A DNA stretch of 60,000 nt from Mesostigma viride (lineage: Eukaryota; Streptophyta; Mesostigmatophyceae; Mesostigmatales; Mesostigmataceae), in assembly GCA_009746045.1 (NCBI GenBank), contig RPFO01000017.1, forward strand, positions 1,541,452-1,601,451, in the 5' to 3' direction. A model generated the notes under the pieces. The model ran no database searches, was not told where the DNA came from, and saw only the letters and a list, made by a program, of their open reading frames with translations. Positions 19,664-31,401 of the stretch are shown one piece after another (positions within the stretch are counted from its first letter, which is position 1; the number at the start of each line of letters is the position of its first letter). Made by a program: the position numbers and the translations under genes.

Positions 19664-20239
19664 CCTTCTTGGTCTTCTTAGCCTTCCTCTTCTTGACCGC
19701 TCTCGGCTTACAGCCCGCGGCCGGGTCCTTTTTCGGTTTGATGTACTGCACGCACGGTTTGTCGTCGTTCTTCTTCTTGAGCTCTTTATAATCTCGTTCT
19801 TCTCCTTCCTCTTGGCCTTCTTCTCCTTATCTGACCGGGGCACAAGAGAGCTCGCAGGCTGCTTTTTCACCAATGCCCCCACACTTTCTGCTTCTTTTAG
19901 CCAACGTCAAACCGCTGTCGAACTTCATCTTTGGCATCAAGGCCTCCGTCTCCTTGCGCGCTCGCTCCATCGCGTCCTGGAGACTGAACATGCGCTCACA
20001 TTTTAGACAGTCGTCGTAATGAGTCTCCATCTCGTGCTGGCGATAGATGGAGCCGACGAGTTTCGTCCAGGACTTCACGTTCTCTTCATGGGCTTCTCCG
20101 TTCTTCTGTCGCACCTTGGCAACGATGTCTCCTCCGCGTTCTTCTCCAGGTCTGTCTTAACGAGCCCCCCGACCGTCTGGTCCGCGCTCCCGTTGAACAC
20201 CTGGCGTCGACTTCCAATGACCGGTTCCTTGACTGGCAT
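19632..20239 (-). CDS. Lysine-rich basic protein, several frameshifts
   Basis: The best reading starts at the ATG at 20239, after a GGTATAAG box, and ends in a very Lys-rich tail at 19632 (nt 19632-19790). At least three slips are needed, near 20125 (G missing), 19890 (one A too many in AAAA) and 19800. The middle contains CLKC within a helical segment (nt about 20000). The tail has repeated KK-A-KK units like histone H1 tails. Inference: a DNA-condensing or nucleolus-targeted protein of about 200 residues. The density of breaks is the highest in the window, so true decay is possible here. Confidence 0.5.
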
Positions 20240-20270
20240 CTCGGCTTATACCCACTGAGCACATAATATT

Positions 20271-23200
20271 TTAAACGTACTCGATATATATGGAAGGCAG
20301 GACGGGGGGTCTGTAGGATGTATTGAGAAGGCGCCCAGCACGTTTACCGTATTCCTTCACCGTATACGTATCGTGTAATACAGAATCGAGCTTGTCCTTG
20401 ACCACTCTCTTGTGTCGCATCAATACATCATGCACAACATGCTTGTCTTCCCGGCCCAACAAGTGATCCACGTCCATGTCCTGCTGGATGGCCCTGTCTC
20501 TCAATATCTGGGCAGTGTACTCCTCCGCGCGGCCAATGGCCCTCCCGGCCTTCTCGACGTCCACCTTTAGAATGGCTTCTTCTCGAACCTCGGCCGCCGC
20601 CTTCTGGATATCCTCCGGGGGGGTGATGTGTTTTATCATCACGGGCAGCGGCTTGACGACGCCGTCCACCTTCACATGGAACCAGGGGTCGTTGACCCTC
20701 CCAGCCTGCCAGTCCACGCGGACGTTGGAGTTGGGCTGAGGGACCTTCACGATCACGCCGCGTTTCTGTTCGCCTTTGTGCACAAAGTCCACGGTCTTCC
20801 CCATCCACCCCTGGCAGTCGGACGGGCGCGGCACGCGGCACCTGGTCTTGGGGGGGGTTCTCTTGCCGGGAGAGGCGCTGACGGGTCGCTCTTACGGATG
20901 TTGACGCTGCGTGTCTTGTACTGCTCGTCTCCTTCCATGCTGCCGGGACACACGTGGTCGCGCAAACCCAACTCGAGCGCGCGCCCTTTGCGGGGCTGCA
21001 CCTCGCCGTCGTCCTCGGTGTACTTTCCGTCGACGAACCGCCCCATGCACTTCAACTTGCGAACGGGGGCGCCCGTATCCGTGACAGGGGCGGGTTGGGG
21101 GTCTATCTTGCGCGGCACGACGTCCTTTTGAATGCTCCTGTACCCAGAGCACAGCATGTAGTTCTTGATGGCGTGCGGCCTGATGAGGGCGTGGAAGGCG
21201 TTAATCACGGCGATAGACAGGTTTAGTCGCGTCCTCGTGTGTTGGAACGCCTCCTTGCGAATATAGTGCTTCCCCGTGTTGAAGGCCTGTTCGATCGGGT
21301 TGTACTCGGGGCTGTACGGCGGCGTGAAAATAAGTGCCGGCCTCCGCCCATCCTCTCGCATCGACAACCGCGTGGGTGGCTCCAGCACGCCATCGCCGCC
21401 TCCTCTCTTTCGCAGCAGCTGGGCCAGCGGCGACAGCTCGGAGATGGGGAACACGGCCAGCTGGGGCGGCAGTTTGTTGTTGAGAGCGATGTCGCGGTTG
21501 GACGCGGGGTCGTGGTAACTCGCCCCGTCCAGCAACACGGTCTTCCCCTTTACGAAACTGTCCGGCAGCGACCTAATGAAGGAGCGGAAGAGCGACTTGG
21601 ACACCGTGACCGGAGCGGCGCCCACGTTCAGTTCGCGCATCTGGGAAACGCGCAAGTTGATGGTGGAGATCTCCCTGTGGCGCACGCCGTCCGCCGACGC
21701 CTTGGGCTGCCGTATCTTTGCGGGAGCTCTGGCCGGCAGCAGGTTGTTTATGTGGGTCTCGAACTTGGTCGGGAACATGTCGCCGTTGAAGTACTTGTCC
21801 TCCTCCTCGTTTCCTTCCGCCTCCTCTTCCGCGTCCTCGTCCACCTCGTCCCCGTCCGCCGCGGGAGGCGCAGGGGGGGCAGGCGGCCCGTCTGGGTTCG
21901 CCCGCGCCCTGTACTTGTAGCCGCCGCCGCCCTCGACCAAGGACGGGAGCCGTTCGTGGATGCGAGTGAAGAAGGCGTCCTTCTCCCCCCTGAACACGTG
22001 CACGATCTTCCAAATGTGGACGGCCATCTCCACCCTGCTCAGGTTCTGCTTCTTCGTGTATCGCTGGAGGGACAGGTTCATCGAATGGAATAACGCCTTT
22101 GCCAGGTCCATGTCCGCAACCTTCTTGCTGTTGTGCAGGTCCGCGTACCACTTGCTGTACAGGGGGCTTATCGGGTTCGCCAACGCCGTGTGCAGCTTCG
22201 ATCGACGGTCGCGGTGGGGCTGGGACAGCGGGTAAAAGAGAGATAAGTATATCGTCTCGAACGAGGACGTTTTAAAAGTGTTGTACACCAGCGTCATGGT
22301 GGCCTGTATCCCGTCCTCAAAGTCCTCCTCGTGATCGTACCTGCCCCTCGTGTCGTCGTACGCCAGCGCCACGCTGCCCTGTGCGGCGCTCTTCGTCCGT
22401 TCCAGCATGCCCGTTATCGTGATGTCACTCCTCCCCTTGTGCATCCAGCCGGACAGCACCGGCGGCTCTTCGCCGTACACCCGATTAGACACCCTGTAGT
22501 TGTGCTGGGAAATGTACGCCTGGCTGACATAGTCGTAGGCCGCCAGCCGCAGCACGAATTCCACTCGCTCCTCGTTGTCGTCCGTGAACGTCACGTGTTC
22601 GGCTATCAGTTTGTCCGGCAACGCCAGCCAGTAGTTCTCGCGCATGAACGTGCAGTTGATGGCCCTTTGTATGTCCCTGTATCCGTGTTGACCGTCCGCG
22701 TCCGGGGGCAGCCGGGTCCAGAACTTGTCTGGCATCTGGGCGCAGTTAGCAAAGCCCCTCGTCTCGTCGTAGGGGAACTTCTTGACGAACCAATCGTAGA
22801 AGAAGGTGCCGTCCTTGGACATGTCGCCGAGGACCTGCTTGAGCTTGAACAGACGTATCCTGTCCTCCGCCCCCTCCTCCTGCCTGCATATGTCACCCAC
22901 TATTTGCACGATGCCGTCCCACCAGATCCCCTGGCGAAGAGTCTCGGCCACCGCCTCGTGACGCTGGTTCAAGCACGGGGTGTGGTTCACTATCCTGGAA
23001 GGCAGCGGGGGGAATATGCGCAGGAAGAACGCCGGCGTCTTCTTCTCGTCATCGGGCCACTTCATCGCCGCCCACACGATCGTGCGCGTGTCGCTCTGTT
23101 CGCGCCGTCGCAGTTGAGGTATCTCGCCCTTCTTGGCCCACGCCCTGGACGGCGCCATGTTCATCGTGACGCTGAACTCGTCGATGAAGACGCAATCCTC

Positions 23201-23866
23201 TGCAAACAGCGTTTTCTGCAACTCCAGTAGGTCGTTGGACTTCTCCTTTACGTACCGCAAGTCCTTCTCGATGTAGTCGTACGCTACCTTCTTGTATGTC
23301 AACTCGTGTTCCTTGCGAGCCCTCTGCACGTCGGCAGCCGTGAGAGTGGCACCGCGCAAGAGGCCGTTCGCCTTTGCGAACATTGCACGAGTCTCTTTCG
23401 GCACCCGTGCGAGGATGGCGCCCTCCTCGTCGGCGCCCTTGTTGATGAAGTACACCAGGTCGTCGGCGGACATGTAAGACACGGCGGAAGTCTGGAGCGA
23501 GGAAATGAGTTTGGAAAGGTCCTTCCACCCCTGATCTCCAAAACGGGCCACGTGGTTCGGAACCGCGTCCCTTATCCTGGCGGCGTTCACCATCCTGCCG
23601 TTGCTCATCACCTTGTCCCACGCCCTTCGCACCATCGGGCGCAGGGCGGACCTCTTCACATCATCTTCCCTGCTGTAATCGAGCCCCAATGCCTTGTCGT
23701 GTTTCCATAATGCATGATATCTTATCGCTGTCTTCTTGTCGATTCCGTAATGGTCGGCGATGGTCTGAATAGTCGCGTCACCGCGGTTGCTCACGTCCAT
23801 GGCCACCCTATGTCTAAAGTGCAAGCTGTGAGCCTTTCCCGAGGTTATGGCGCGCTGCGTATCCAT
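20271..23866 (-). CDS. Very long DDE-transposase-like protein (IS630/Tc1-mariner type), one frameshift
   Basis: Residues 15-75 form a helix-turn-helix with an IADHYGIDKKTA core. The catalytic core is split: first Asp at 229 (VFIDE), followed by RAWAKKGE and TIVWAAMKW as in IS630/mariner enzymes; second Asp at 780 (VLLDGASYH); the Glu at 859 (YSPEYNPIEQAF). The two Asp are about 550 residues apart instead of roughly 100, with an extra domain between them that contains an acidic stretch at 671-690. The frame stops at 20753, but a run of eight G at 20850-20857, one base short, leads into 20834-20271, which adds about 165 residues starting with an SH3-like segment (KTVDFVHKGEQKRGVIVKV). Total about 1,200 residues. 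No terminal inverted repeats were seen at its edges. This suggests a resident viral gene rather than a recent insertion. Confidence 0.8.
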
Positions 23867-23899
23867 TCGTACAATTTATTGCCGAAAATAATATGTTTA

Positions 23900-24334
23900 T
23901 CAATACGAGCGCCGTTCCAGGTCGTCCGTCACCGGCATGTTGGTCATGCGCGTTGTGTCGGCGACGCTCCAGGGCTCCACAATGCTCTTAAAGGTGTCGC
24001 GTGGGATGGACGGCGAGGGCCGCTGCAGGGACCCAGGAGGGACACCCGGTCGGTAGTTTGCCACGTTGTCCTTATTCTTGTCTGCCTCGCGCTTCTGCCT
24101 GCCTACCATGAGTCGCTTGTCCACCATGTACGCCACCGTCGCCAGGACGGAAACCAAGAAACCAGAGAAGGCGCCTCGAAACGAGTTGGTGAGGATGCCT
24201 CCGAGCACGGCGCAGTATATTCCGAACCGCCTCGCCGAAAGGAACCTCTCCCTGGAGGGGATCCCCTGCGCCAACGGCCAGAATGACAGGTAGTCGTCGG
24301 ACAAACCCTCGAAGTAGGTGTCGACAAAACCCAT
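23900..24334 (-). CDS. Small membrane protein
   Basis: The product is 144 residues. Two hydrophobic segments at about 38-50 and 58-72 (FGIYCAVLGGILT, FSGFLVSVLATVAYMV) are followed by a Lys/Arg cluster (DKRLMVGRQKREADKNKD) and a polar Pro-rich tail. This is the usual build of NCLDV inner-membrane virion proteins. It lies between the DDE gene and the helical protein at 24358, all on the minus strand with short gaps. ACTGTAG lies about 10 bp before the ATG. Confidence 0.65.
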   Translation of the reverse strand: MGFVDTYFEGLSDDYLSFWPLAQGIPSRERFLSARRFGIYCAVLGGILTNSFRGAFSGFLVSVLATVAYMVDKRLMVGRQKREADKNKDNVANYRPGVPPGSLQRPSPSIPRDTFKSIVEPWSVADTTRMTNMPVTDDLERRSY

Positions 24335-24357
24335 CCGCGTTTCTACAGTTAGCTACG

Positions 24358-24867
24358 TTAATTTTCAAGCTGAGGTAGGCCCGCGTCTCCCCCGTCGCCC
24401 ATCTGCTCCATCATGTGCTGTATGAGGCCCCTGCACGCCGCCTCGGGGTCCTGCTGCCCCTCCACCACACTGTTGGCGAAGGACTGCGCCATGGCCTCCG
24501 CCTGCTGCATGATCTCGGGGGGGATCTCCTGGATGCCGATGCCGATGATGGCCAGAGTCTGCAGGTACTGCCAGATGGCCTCCTGGGTGCCGGCGGGGGA
24601 CTTTTGCCACTTGGTCTGGAAATTGACGTCCCGCAAGTACGGCACGTCGCCGAACGCCTCAAACACCGACTCGTCCTTGGACATGATCGCCTGCATGTGA
24701 GGCCCGATAGCCTCCATGTACTTCTGCAACGGCAGCCGGGCGTTCGACTTGCACGCCAGCTCGAACGCCGTCAGGATGCCCGGGATGGTCCGCTCTTCCG
24801 GGTACGCCATCTCGAGCTCGCTCAGGAAGGACTTCATCATGCTGTTGAAAGCCTGCACCGCCGACAT
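24358..24867 (-). CDS. Conserved-type helical protein of NCLDVs, unknown
   Basis: The product is 169 residues from the ATG at 24867, which follows a TGTATATAGG box; an extra ten-residue start at 24894 is less likely. It begins with an amphipathic helix (AVQAFNSMMKSFLSELEMAYPE) and has ARLPLQKYMEAIGPHMQAIM followed by KDESVFE. This pattern (short helical N-half, FEL...KxN...KYMEAI...KDESxF) resembles an unnamed conserved protein of algal NCLDVs from memory; I could not check it. The C-terminus is Gln/Met/Gly rich. Probably soluble. Confidence 0.62.
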   Translation of the reverse strand: MSAVQAFNSMMKSFLSELEMAYPEERTIPGILTAFELACKSNARLPLQKYMEAIGPHMQAIMSKDESVFEAFGDVPYLRDVNFQTKWQKSPAGTQEAIWQYLQTLAIIGIGIQEIPPEIMQQAEAMAQSFANSVVEGQQDPEAACRGLIQHMMEQMGDGGDAGLPQLEN

Positions 24868-24947
24868 CGCGCACCTATATACACTACAGCGCAAATTATT
24901 AGGCGCGCGTAGACGAAAAAAATATATGCCAACAAGGTATACGCAAA

Positions 24948-25148
24948 ATGGTGCTCTCGCGGTCCCCGTTGACTCAGGATATCATCAAGGCCATGGTCGT
25001 CATGCTCGCTCTGGCGCTCGCCGACGCGCACGAAAACAATACCGGGTACGCGGCCGGGCTCAAGGACAAGAGCATGTGGATGCGGATCGCCTTCGTCTCC
25101 GGATCTCTCGCCGCCTTCTGGTTGGTCTTTCAGCCGCGACTAGGCTAA
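24948..25148 (+). CDS. 66-residue membrane protein
   Basis: Two hydrophobic segments, IIKAMVVMLALALADA (12-27) and RIAFVSGSLAAFWLVF (46-61), are joined by a polar loop. The ATG lies eight bases after GGTATAC. It is divergently placed from the gene at 24867. Small two-pass proteins like this are common in NCLDV virions. Confidence 0.6.
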   Translation: MVLSRSPLTQDIIKAMVVMLALALADAHENNTGYAAGLKDKSMWMRIAFVSGSLAAFWLVFQPRLG

Positions 25149-25215
25149 CGGCAGCGCACGCACCGCGCTCAAAAAACGCAAAAATTCAAAACGTTCTGTA
25201 TAGCGCGATCGAACG

Positions 25216-25851
25216 ATGGACGTCAAGGTCCGCATCAACGGAACGATGCACAAGTGGTCCTTCCCCTCCTCCATGGTGGGGACCGCCCAGTCCATGACCG
25301 GCGAGAGCGCAGAGGAGTGCAAGACAATCCTCAAGACCGTTATCGTGCGTCTCGCCGGGCTGCTCGAATCGGGAGCCATGGAGGGCGCGGTCAGCGACGT
25401 GGAGGTCGTGTGCCTGATGCACATCAGGAACCAGAAGGACCTGCCCGATGTCATGAAGAATGGCATCTCGCTCATCCTCGACGGCTGGAAGGCGGCCGAG
25501 GAGAGCATCAACGAGCAGGGGCGCAAGGGGCTCAGGATGCTGGAACGGATTATACCTGTGCTCATGACGTGCGAGAACAGGGAGGCCTTCGACAAGTTCT
25601 TCTCCAGCACGCTGTACCCCTGCATGGAGGACGGGGAAATGAAAGCCATCGTCAAGTTCCTCAGGGTCATGTCCAACTGGACCAACTCGGGCGAGCCCCT
25701 CGTCAAGAAGGACAGCCACTACATCGAGAAGTACTTGGAGAGGGTGTACGCAAACCTGGTGACCCCCGTCCTGGCGGTCAAGAAACACACGGTGGTGTCA
25801 AAACGGCTAGACGCCGCCGCAGACACCATCGAGGAGTACATCGACACCTGA
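25216..25851 (+). CDS. Soluble helical protein, unknown
   Basis: The product is 211 residues and mostly alpha-helical, with no membrane segment and no visible active-site motif. It begins with a short beta stretch (MDVKVRINGTMHKWSF). The upstream region has an A-rich tract and TTCTGTATAG about 15 bp before the ATG, matching the late-type promoter of the capsid genes, so expression late with the structural genes is likely. I do not recognise its family. Confidence 0.68.
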   Translation: MDVKVRINGTMHKWSFPSSMVGTAQSMTGESAEECKTILKTVIVRLAGLLESGAMEGAVSDVEVVCLMHIRNQKDLPDVMKNGISLILDGWKAAEESINEQGRKGLRMLERIIPVLMTCENREAFDKFFSSTLYPCMEDGEMKAIVKFLRVMSNWTNSGEPLVKKDSHYIEKYLERVYANLVTPVLAVKKHTVVSKRLDAAADTIEEYIDT

Positions 25852-25909
25852 GGCGGCGCGCTTTCGCACGCCCTATTCTCGGGACTGTCTATTGAGTACA
25901 CACACCGAC

Positions 25910-26280
25910 ATGAGTGGAGGCGCGCCGCTCGGAAAGGCGTTCTCATTTTCCCCTATCGCCGAGGAAGAAGCATGCCGCAACAACACGTGCAAGGACAGCA
26001 GGACGGGCGACCCCCCGCCGAGATTGAGAGGGAGCCCATCAACATCCCGTCGCAATCGTTCCCACCGCCACCGAGCGGCATTGCCAGGAGGCCCGCGCAG
26101 CCCGACCAGGCCCAGCGGCTGGCGAGGCAGCAAACGCTGTTCGAGATGAAGATGCGCGAGATAGCCAAGGAGTAGTCGCGCAATAGCGGCATGATATTCC
26201 TCACCGCCGGCGTCGTGATCGCCGGCATTCTTGCGTACACGTACATTTACAAGAAGCCGCCCGTCGCGCTTCCCGAGTGA
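25910..26280 (+). CDS. Small Pro/Gln-rich tail-anchored protein, shifted and interrupted by TAG
   Basis: The clearest coding part is 25972-26175 (67 residues, Gln/Pro/Arg rich, ending MKMREIAKE). A TAG at 26173-26175 interrupts it, but the same frame continues at once into SRNSG and a 29-residue piece from the ATG at 26191 that is a perfect membrane anchor (MIFLTAGVVIAGILAYTYIY). Upstream, an ATG at 25910 gives 20 normal residues in a different frame. The simplest view is one gene of about 115 residues with a one-base slip near 25970 and one nonsense change. Separate small genes or stop readthrough are alternatives. Confidence 0.5.
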
Positions 26281-26347
26281 CTCGGTGATTAAGCCCGTCT
26301 ATTTTTAATAAAGTTTTTTCTCGCACTATTGTACGCACCACAACACA

Positions 26348-29300
26348 ATGAGCGTCTCCCTTTCGACCCTAGGAACTGGCAGATTCAAGCAAGTGCTCAC
26401 CGAGCAGGTAAGCTCAGACGTTCAGCCAACCAGTTCATTTGCCATCCTGTCCAACACCAAGATCGACCTAGTTCCCAACGTCCTCAATGGAAACGCCGTC
26501 GACGCCACCGTTTTGCCGACGACCGACCTGGCCACCAACGAGGTCGTCGTGCACGGTAACCTCCGTGTTATGGGTGCTATCGACGGCGCACTCAGCAGCA
26601 GCAGTGCCCCCACGGTGGACTACACCAAGAACACGTCAACCACCGAGGCGACCAACACACTCTTGGCTTCATCCAGTAACCACCTCGTTCTCCAGGCAGC
26701 ATCCACCGCGAAGGAGGTGATCGTGCAGGACTCGAAGTTTGTGGCCCATCGCCCGACGACCGCACTCACCACCACCACCGTGCCTGTGCCTGACATCCTG
26801 GCCGTCCGTGCCGAGAGAGCGGGGGCTGCCGATACCCAGGAGTTCACCCTGGGTCTCGCGTACGGCGACACGGGCTCCACCTTCCTGTCCACGGATGGCA
26901 ACTCCACCAGCAAGACCGCGTGGCGCGGTCTCATCGATTCGGGGGCAAACGATATGGAGATCAAGTCTGACTCCCAGATGCGCGTGTCCGCCGACCGTCT
27001 CGCCACCGGTGAGGTGCGCTGGGAGCTGGGTCTGGCATCACCCTGGCACCCAGCATCGCCACACCGGGTGCCGACCCCGCCACCAAGATCGTCGTGCAGG
27101 CCGCCGCGCTCGAGGACACGTCTCTCGCCGTCTCGGGCGTGTCGGCGCTGTCGGAAACGCGGCAGGCGCACGCGTACTCGACCGACGCCACCACCATCGC
27201 GGCCAAGAGGGGCGTAGGCAACTCCACGACCGGCGGCAACCTCTGGATCACGGGCGATACCAGTGTAGCGGGCAGCAGCGTCGCCGTCGAGCAGGTCAAG
27301 TTCGTCGACTCGCGAGTGTCCACCACCAACCCCACCCTTGCACTGACGGCCGCGACGACCGTGGCGGTCGAGAAGGACCTCGTGCTCACCGCCACCGACG
27401 GTGACGGCGGAAAGATTTCTACCACGAGCGGAGACATCTACCTCAACCCCGCGAGCGGGACACTCAAGGTCAACGGCAACATGCAGGTGGACGGCACGCT
27501 GACGACCGTCAACACCACCGTGCAGGAGGCTGTCGTCACCGAGAAGACTCTGCGACTCGCCGGCACCAAGAACACGGTGGCCGTCGCGTGGGCCTTCAAC
27601 GGCAACTCCAACCTCAGCACGACCGGTGTGGTCATGGCCCCCACTAACGCCTCTGTCACGGCGGGCAAGCTGCTGCTGGCCGCCAACGTGTCGGCGAACG
27701 GCACGGCCAGCTGGGTCTCCCCATTCCCCAAGAACCTCGAGTCGTTTGAGATCACCTTCAATGTCTCTCTCGCCGGCGTGCCAGGTGCGGCGTCGTCTGT
27801 CAAGAAACTGTTCTCGTACGGCCCCTTGGCCGGCAAGCTGAACGTGCCCGCATCCGGCTCGTTTGGAACCGTCACCATCGATAACGGCGGCGGAGTGACC
27901 AGCACCTCCTCGTCGACTCCCATCAGGACGGACGGCACCATCGCCAACATCAAGTACAAGGTCGTCGCGCGCAGGACTTACTACGCCACCACCGCAATGT
28001 CCACCTTCGAGCTGTTCGTCGACGGTGTGCGGTGTATCAGCACCACCGGCGACGGTATCGCTCTTCTCGACCTTCTCGCCACCCCCGCCTTCGTTCTCGG
28101 CGGGGACACGTTCACCTGCGCGGTCTCGTACGACGACATCCGAATCGAGACCGTGACCGCCCCCTCCAACACGGTGACCGACGGGGCGGGTGTCAGCGTC
28201 CTCGGCGACGGCGCCGTCAACAACGTCCCTTGCGACCGCTCGATCACGTGGCAGAAGGGAACCACCCAGGAGAAGGGCGACCACACCGGCTCCTACTGGC
28301 AGGTGAAGGGCGGGCAGCTCATGCTCTCCAGGACGATCGATACCAGTCTGCGGAAGGCGCCGGGGTCCAGCATTATACTTAGCTCCCTGCCTCCTAAGAC
28401 AGGCACGTCGACCGAGCCCAACTTGTGGAAGCTGGACACCTACACCGGGGCTGCGCCCAACTACTCGACCGTGGACTCGGTGTCGGCGCTGAACCTGGTG
28501 TACTCATCTTCTGGGGCTGCCACCACGAGCTGGCTCGGCGAATGGTTCACTGACAGTGCAAACAACAATACGGCTACGGGTGCGTCGGTGCAAAACTACG
28601 GCAACGGCTTGAGCGGAAACTTCCAAGGAGTCACCCCCGTATCGAGCGAGGTGACCATTCCGACAGGTCTTCAGGCAACCAATACCAGATACGTCACCTT
28701 GGCCGATATCGAAACGGGATCATCGAACAGCGGGTACGGGGCGTGGTCTATCGAGGCAAAGGTGAGGACGTCCGCCGGCAGTTCCAACATCTGGGGCATA
28801 TTCACAATTGGGCAGGATTATTCAGGAGGCTCCAACGGCAATCAGATCTTGGTGTATGGACAAGGTTCAAACATCGTCATCACGACTGAAGCGGTAGGTT
28901 ATACCAACCGCAACTTGGTGATTCCAACTACCGCACTTACAGCCGCTTTCACGGCCGCCAGCGTGACCTATACAAGCAACCCCAACAGCGGGTTCAACCA
29001 CACATACAAGATCCTCAGGAAGGCAAACTCCACAGTGGGAACGGTCAGTGCACCATCAGATGTGATCCAGTTTTGGTATGATGGAGTGGAAATCCCGCTC
29101 ACGGTGGGGAGCAACGGCATCACCTCCTCGGCTTCCATGGTGAACGTACCAATCGGATCCACCGGGTCAAACAAAAATCTCATGATCGGCCCGACTCTAC
29201 GGCGAGATCTGGATGCCACGAGCACGTTGGACTACATCCGTTTCAGGAACGAGAGCGCTGTTATCTCCGCTCCCAACCATGTGAGCGGATGCTTCCAGAC

Positions 29301-30225
29301 GTTCTATGGCACCGCCGGCTATCTCACATCCAACTACAGCAAGACATCCATCACCAGGGGGTCCGCGGCCAACGGGTCCGGTGTCCTGGTGACCGGCATC
29401 GTGAAGCCCATCACGTCCTTAGCCAGCGCGACGGGTGGGTCGATCGGAACGGGCACCGGCACCGCAATGACGGCCCCTTTCCTCTGCGGCGTCGGCGGCT
29501 CCACCAAATCGAACAAGGACATGGTGGAGCTGCTCACCGTTGGCGACCCCGCCACTGCCGGCGCGTACGTCAGCGTGTGGGCCTGGCGATCGGGCCGCAT
29601 CTTGATGTTCAACGGGACATCGTACACCGAGACCGTGAACCCCGTCGTGGGCTCGTCCGAGTTTGTGCTGGGTGTCCACCTGTCCGCCACCGAGCCGCAG
29701 CTGTTCATCAACGGCCAGCTCAAGTCCAGCTCCGACGCCGCCGTCATGCTGCCGTGGAGGACTATCGCCGGCAACGTCGCCACGACCATCAGTGCCGCCA
29801 ACACCGGCGCTATCCTGAGCAGCACCGCTTCCGCCCGGGGTGTTTATCTCGGTCCTCGAAGCACGTACGACGTGACCAGCACCGTCACGACTCCCACGCT
29901 CAACGTTGGCTACAAGAACTGGCGCTTAGTGGACACCGCCCTCAACAGCATGACGGCACAGCAGATCGCCGACACGCAGCTGTACAGGTACTCCAGCGAG
30001 TACGACTCCGGCCCTCTCACCGTCACGTACGGTTTCCGTATTGCGGACGACGAGACGCTGCAGATCGTCAAGACCCAGGGGTCCATGGCCAGTACTACGA
30101 ACACGATGCTCGGTAACATCCTCCCCGTCAGCGAGGACGGAACGGGGGCCTTGACCGTGAACTCCCTTGGCGCCATCGGTTCTAGCACCGTGGACCCGGT
30201 TATGGATCTGACCAACAAGCGTTAA
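26348..30225 (+). CDS. Large fibre/adhesin-like protein, one frameshift
   Basis: Two frames join: 26348 to about 27030 and about 27036 to 30225, with one G missing near 27034 (GGTCTGG). The product is about 1,290 residues. It is Thr/Ser/Ala/Val rich with very few Cys, and has recurring short beta-type units, like phage tail-fibre shafts (NGNMQVDGTLTTVNTTVQEA near 27475-27530). In the middle (nt about 28620-29260) and again later (nt 29500-29960) it contains LamG/concanavalin-like beta-sandwich features (YGAWSIEAKVRT, then GIWT-type strands and FWYDGVEIPL). Such domains bind glycans. The start is the ATG after CACAACACA. Inference: host-recognition or capsid-surface fibre. Confidence 0.7.
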
Positions 30226-30277
30226 GGTGTGGTTGTGGGAGGCTATTTTTTTTACAATCGATATATAAAACCGCGTC

Positions 30278-31371
30278 ATGCCTCCCAACTTGGAGCAAGC
30301 AAACGGCAGGCTTTTTTTCAAGGCGATTCAAACTCGAGAGCTGACCGGCATCTCGCAGGACTCGACACAAAACGCGTCACTCAAGATCGTCCAAGAGGAT
30401 GGAAACACCGCTCTCCAGGCGGTCAACCCGGATGGCAGTCTCGGCGCCAAGCTGGTCATTGGCGCGACTAGTGCATATCTGGAGAGCACGACCAGCGAGG
30501 GCGGGGGGGCGACCACGTCCAAAGTAGGCATCACATCAGCTGGCGTCGTGGGCGGCGCTTCACAATCACTTCCTGGCCTCAATAGCGCCCCAACGTACGT
30601 CACAAGCACTTACTTCATGGGGCTGGTTGCTGACAATGACGCATCCAGCTATCGAACCTCCGCGATTAATTTACCCCAACACACGGTCTTGAGCTCCACG
30701 ACGAATGATCTGGTTTTGACAGGAAATCGAACGATTAGTGGCAAGTACAACCCTGCTCCAAAATGCCACGTCATCACTCTGGGAGAATTGCACGCGTATC
30801 AAGACGATGGAACGTCGTCAGAGGGGGGGATGCCGTGAAAGTTATGGGAAGACGTATGGGGCCGTTTTCCACCAGCTACGAGCCGGCTTCCATCAACCTC
30901 GGGATCCATCACAATGTGGGTTTCGCTTTGACCGGATTGAGCACGACGAGGGGAAGAGTGTCTACAACGCCCGAGACAGACCTCTCTCTCGAATCTGGAA
31001 GTCAGCTGAGGATGATAGGTAATGAAGTGGTCATCCATTCGCACGCAGCTGTGAAGATCTTCCCCAACAAGTCGACCTTTACCACACCAGCGGACGATGT
31101 AAACAACCCCCACGGCTACCTACAGATATCCCACAAGAACAATGACCAGGCAGAAGCCGTCATCTTGTCAACTCCAGGCAGTGCTTCATCAATGCTTGAC
31201 ATCGTGGTGAAGCCCGCGACTGGCATTTTTGGGGCCGAGGCGGACACATTCGAGCTGGGGTCAGGCGACGTGCGGTACAAGTTCACCGTCGTGGGCGGCC
31301 AGCTGCAGATCAAGAAGCGCGTGCTGAGTACCGGCCTCCCCGACAAGACGATCTGCGTTTTCGACGCGTGA
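30278..31371 (+). CDS. Fibre-like protein, one frameshift
   Basis: The frame from the ATG at 30278, after a GATATATAA box, stops at 30838, but a run of seven G at 30823-30829 needs only one more base to enter the frame that runs to 31371. The joined product is about 364 residues. The N-terminus resembles that of the upstream fibre in style (short shaft-like repeats of beta strands: NASLKIVQEDGNTALQAV). The C-terminal part ends with KFTVVGGQLQIKKRV, like a trimeric fibre head. No Cys-rich or catalytic region was seen. It belongs to a set of three same-strand fibre-like genes. Confidence 0.68.
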
Positions 31372-31401
31372 AAAAACATCCGCCCTGTATATCGACCACT
31401 C

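Noticed and set aside
20271-20834. Separate gene downstream of the DDE protein
   Set aside because: It has no good start, begins in the middle of a coherent sequence and joins the upstream frame by one base in a run of eight G.
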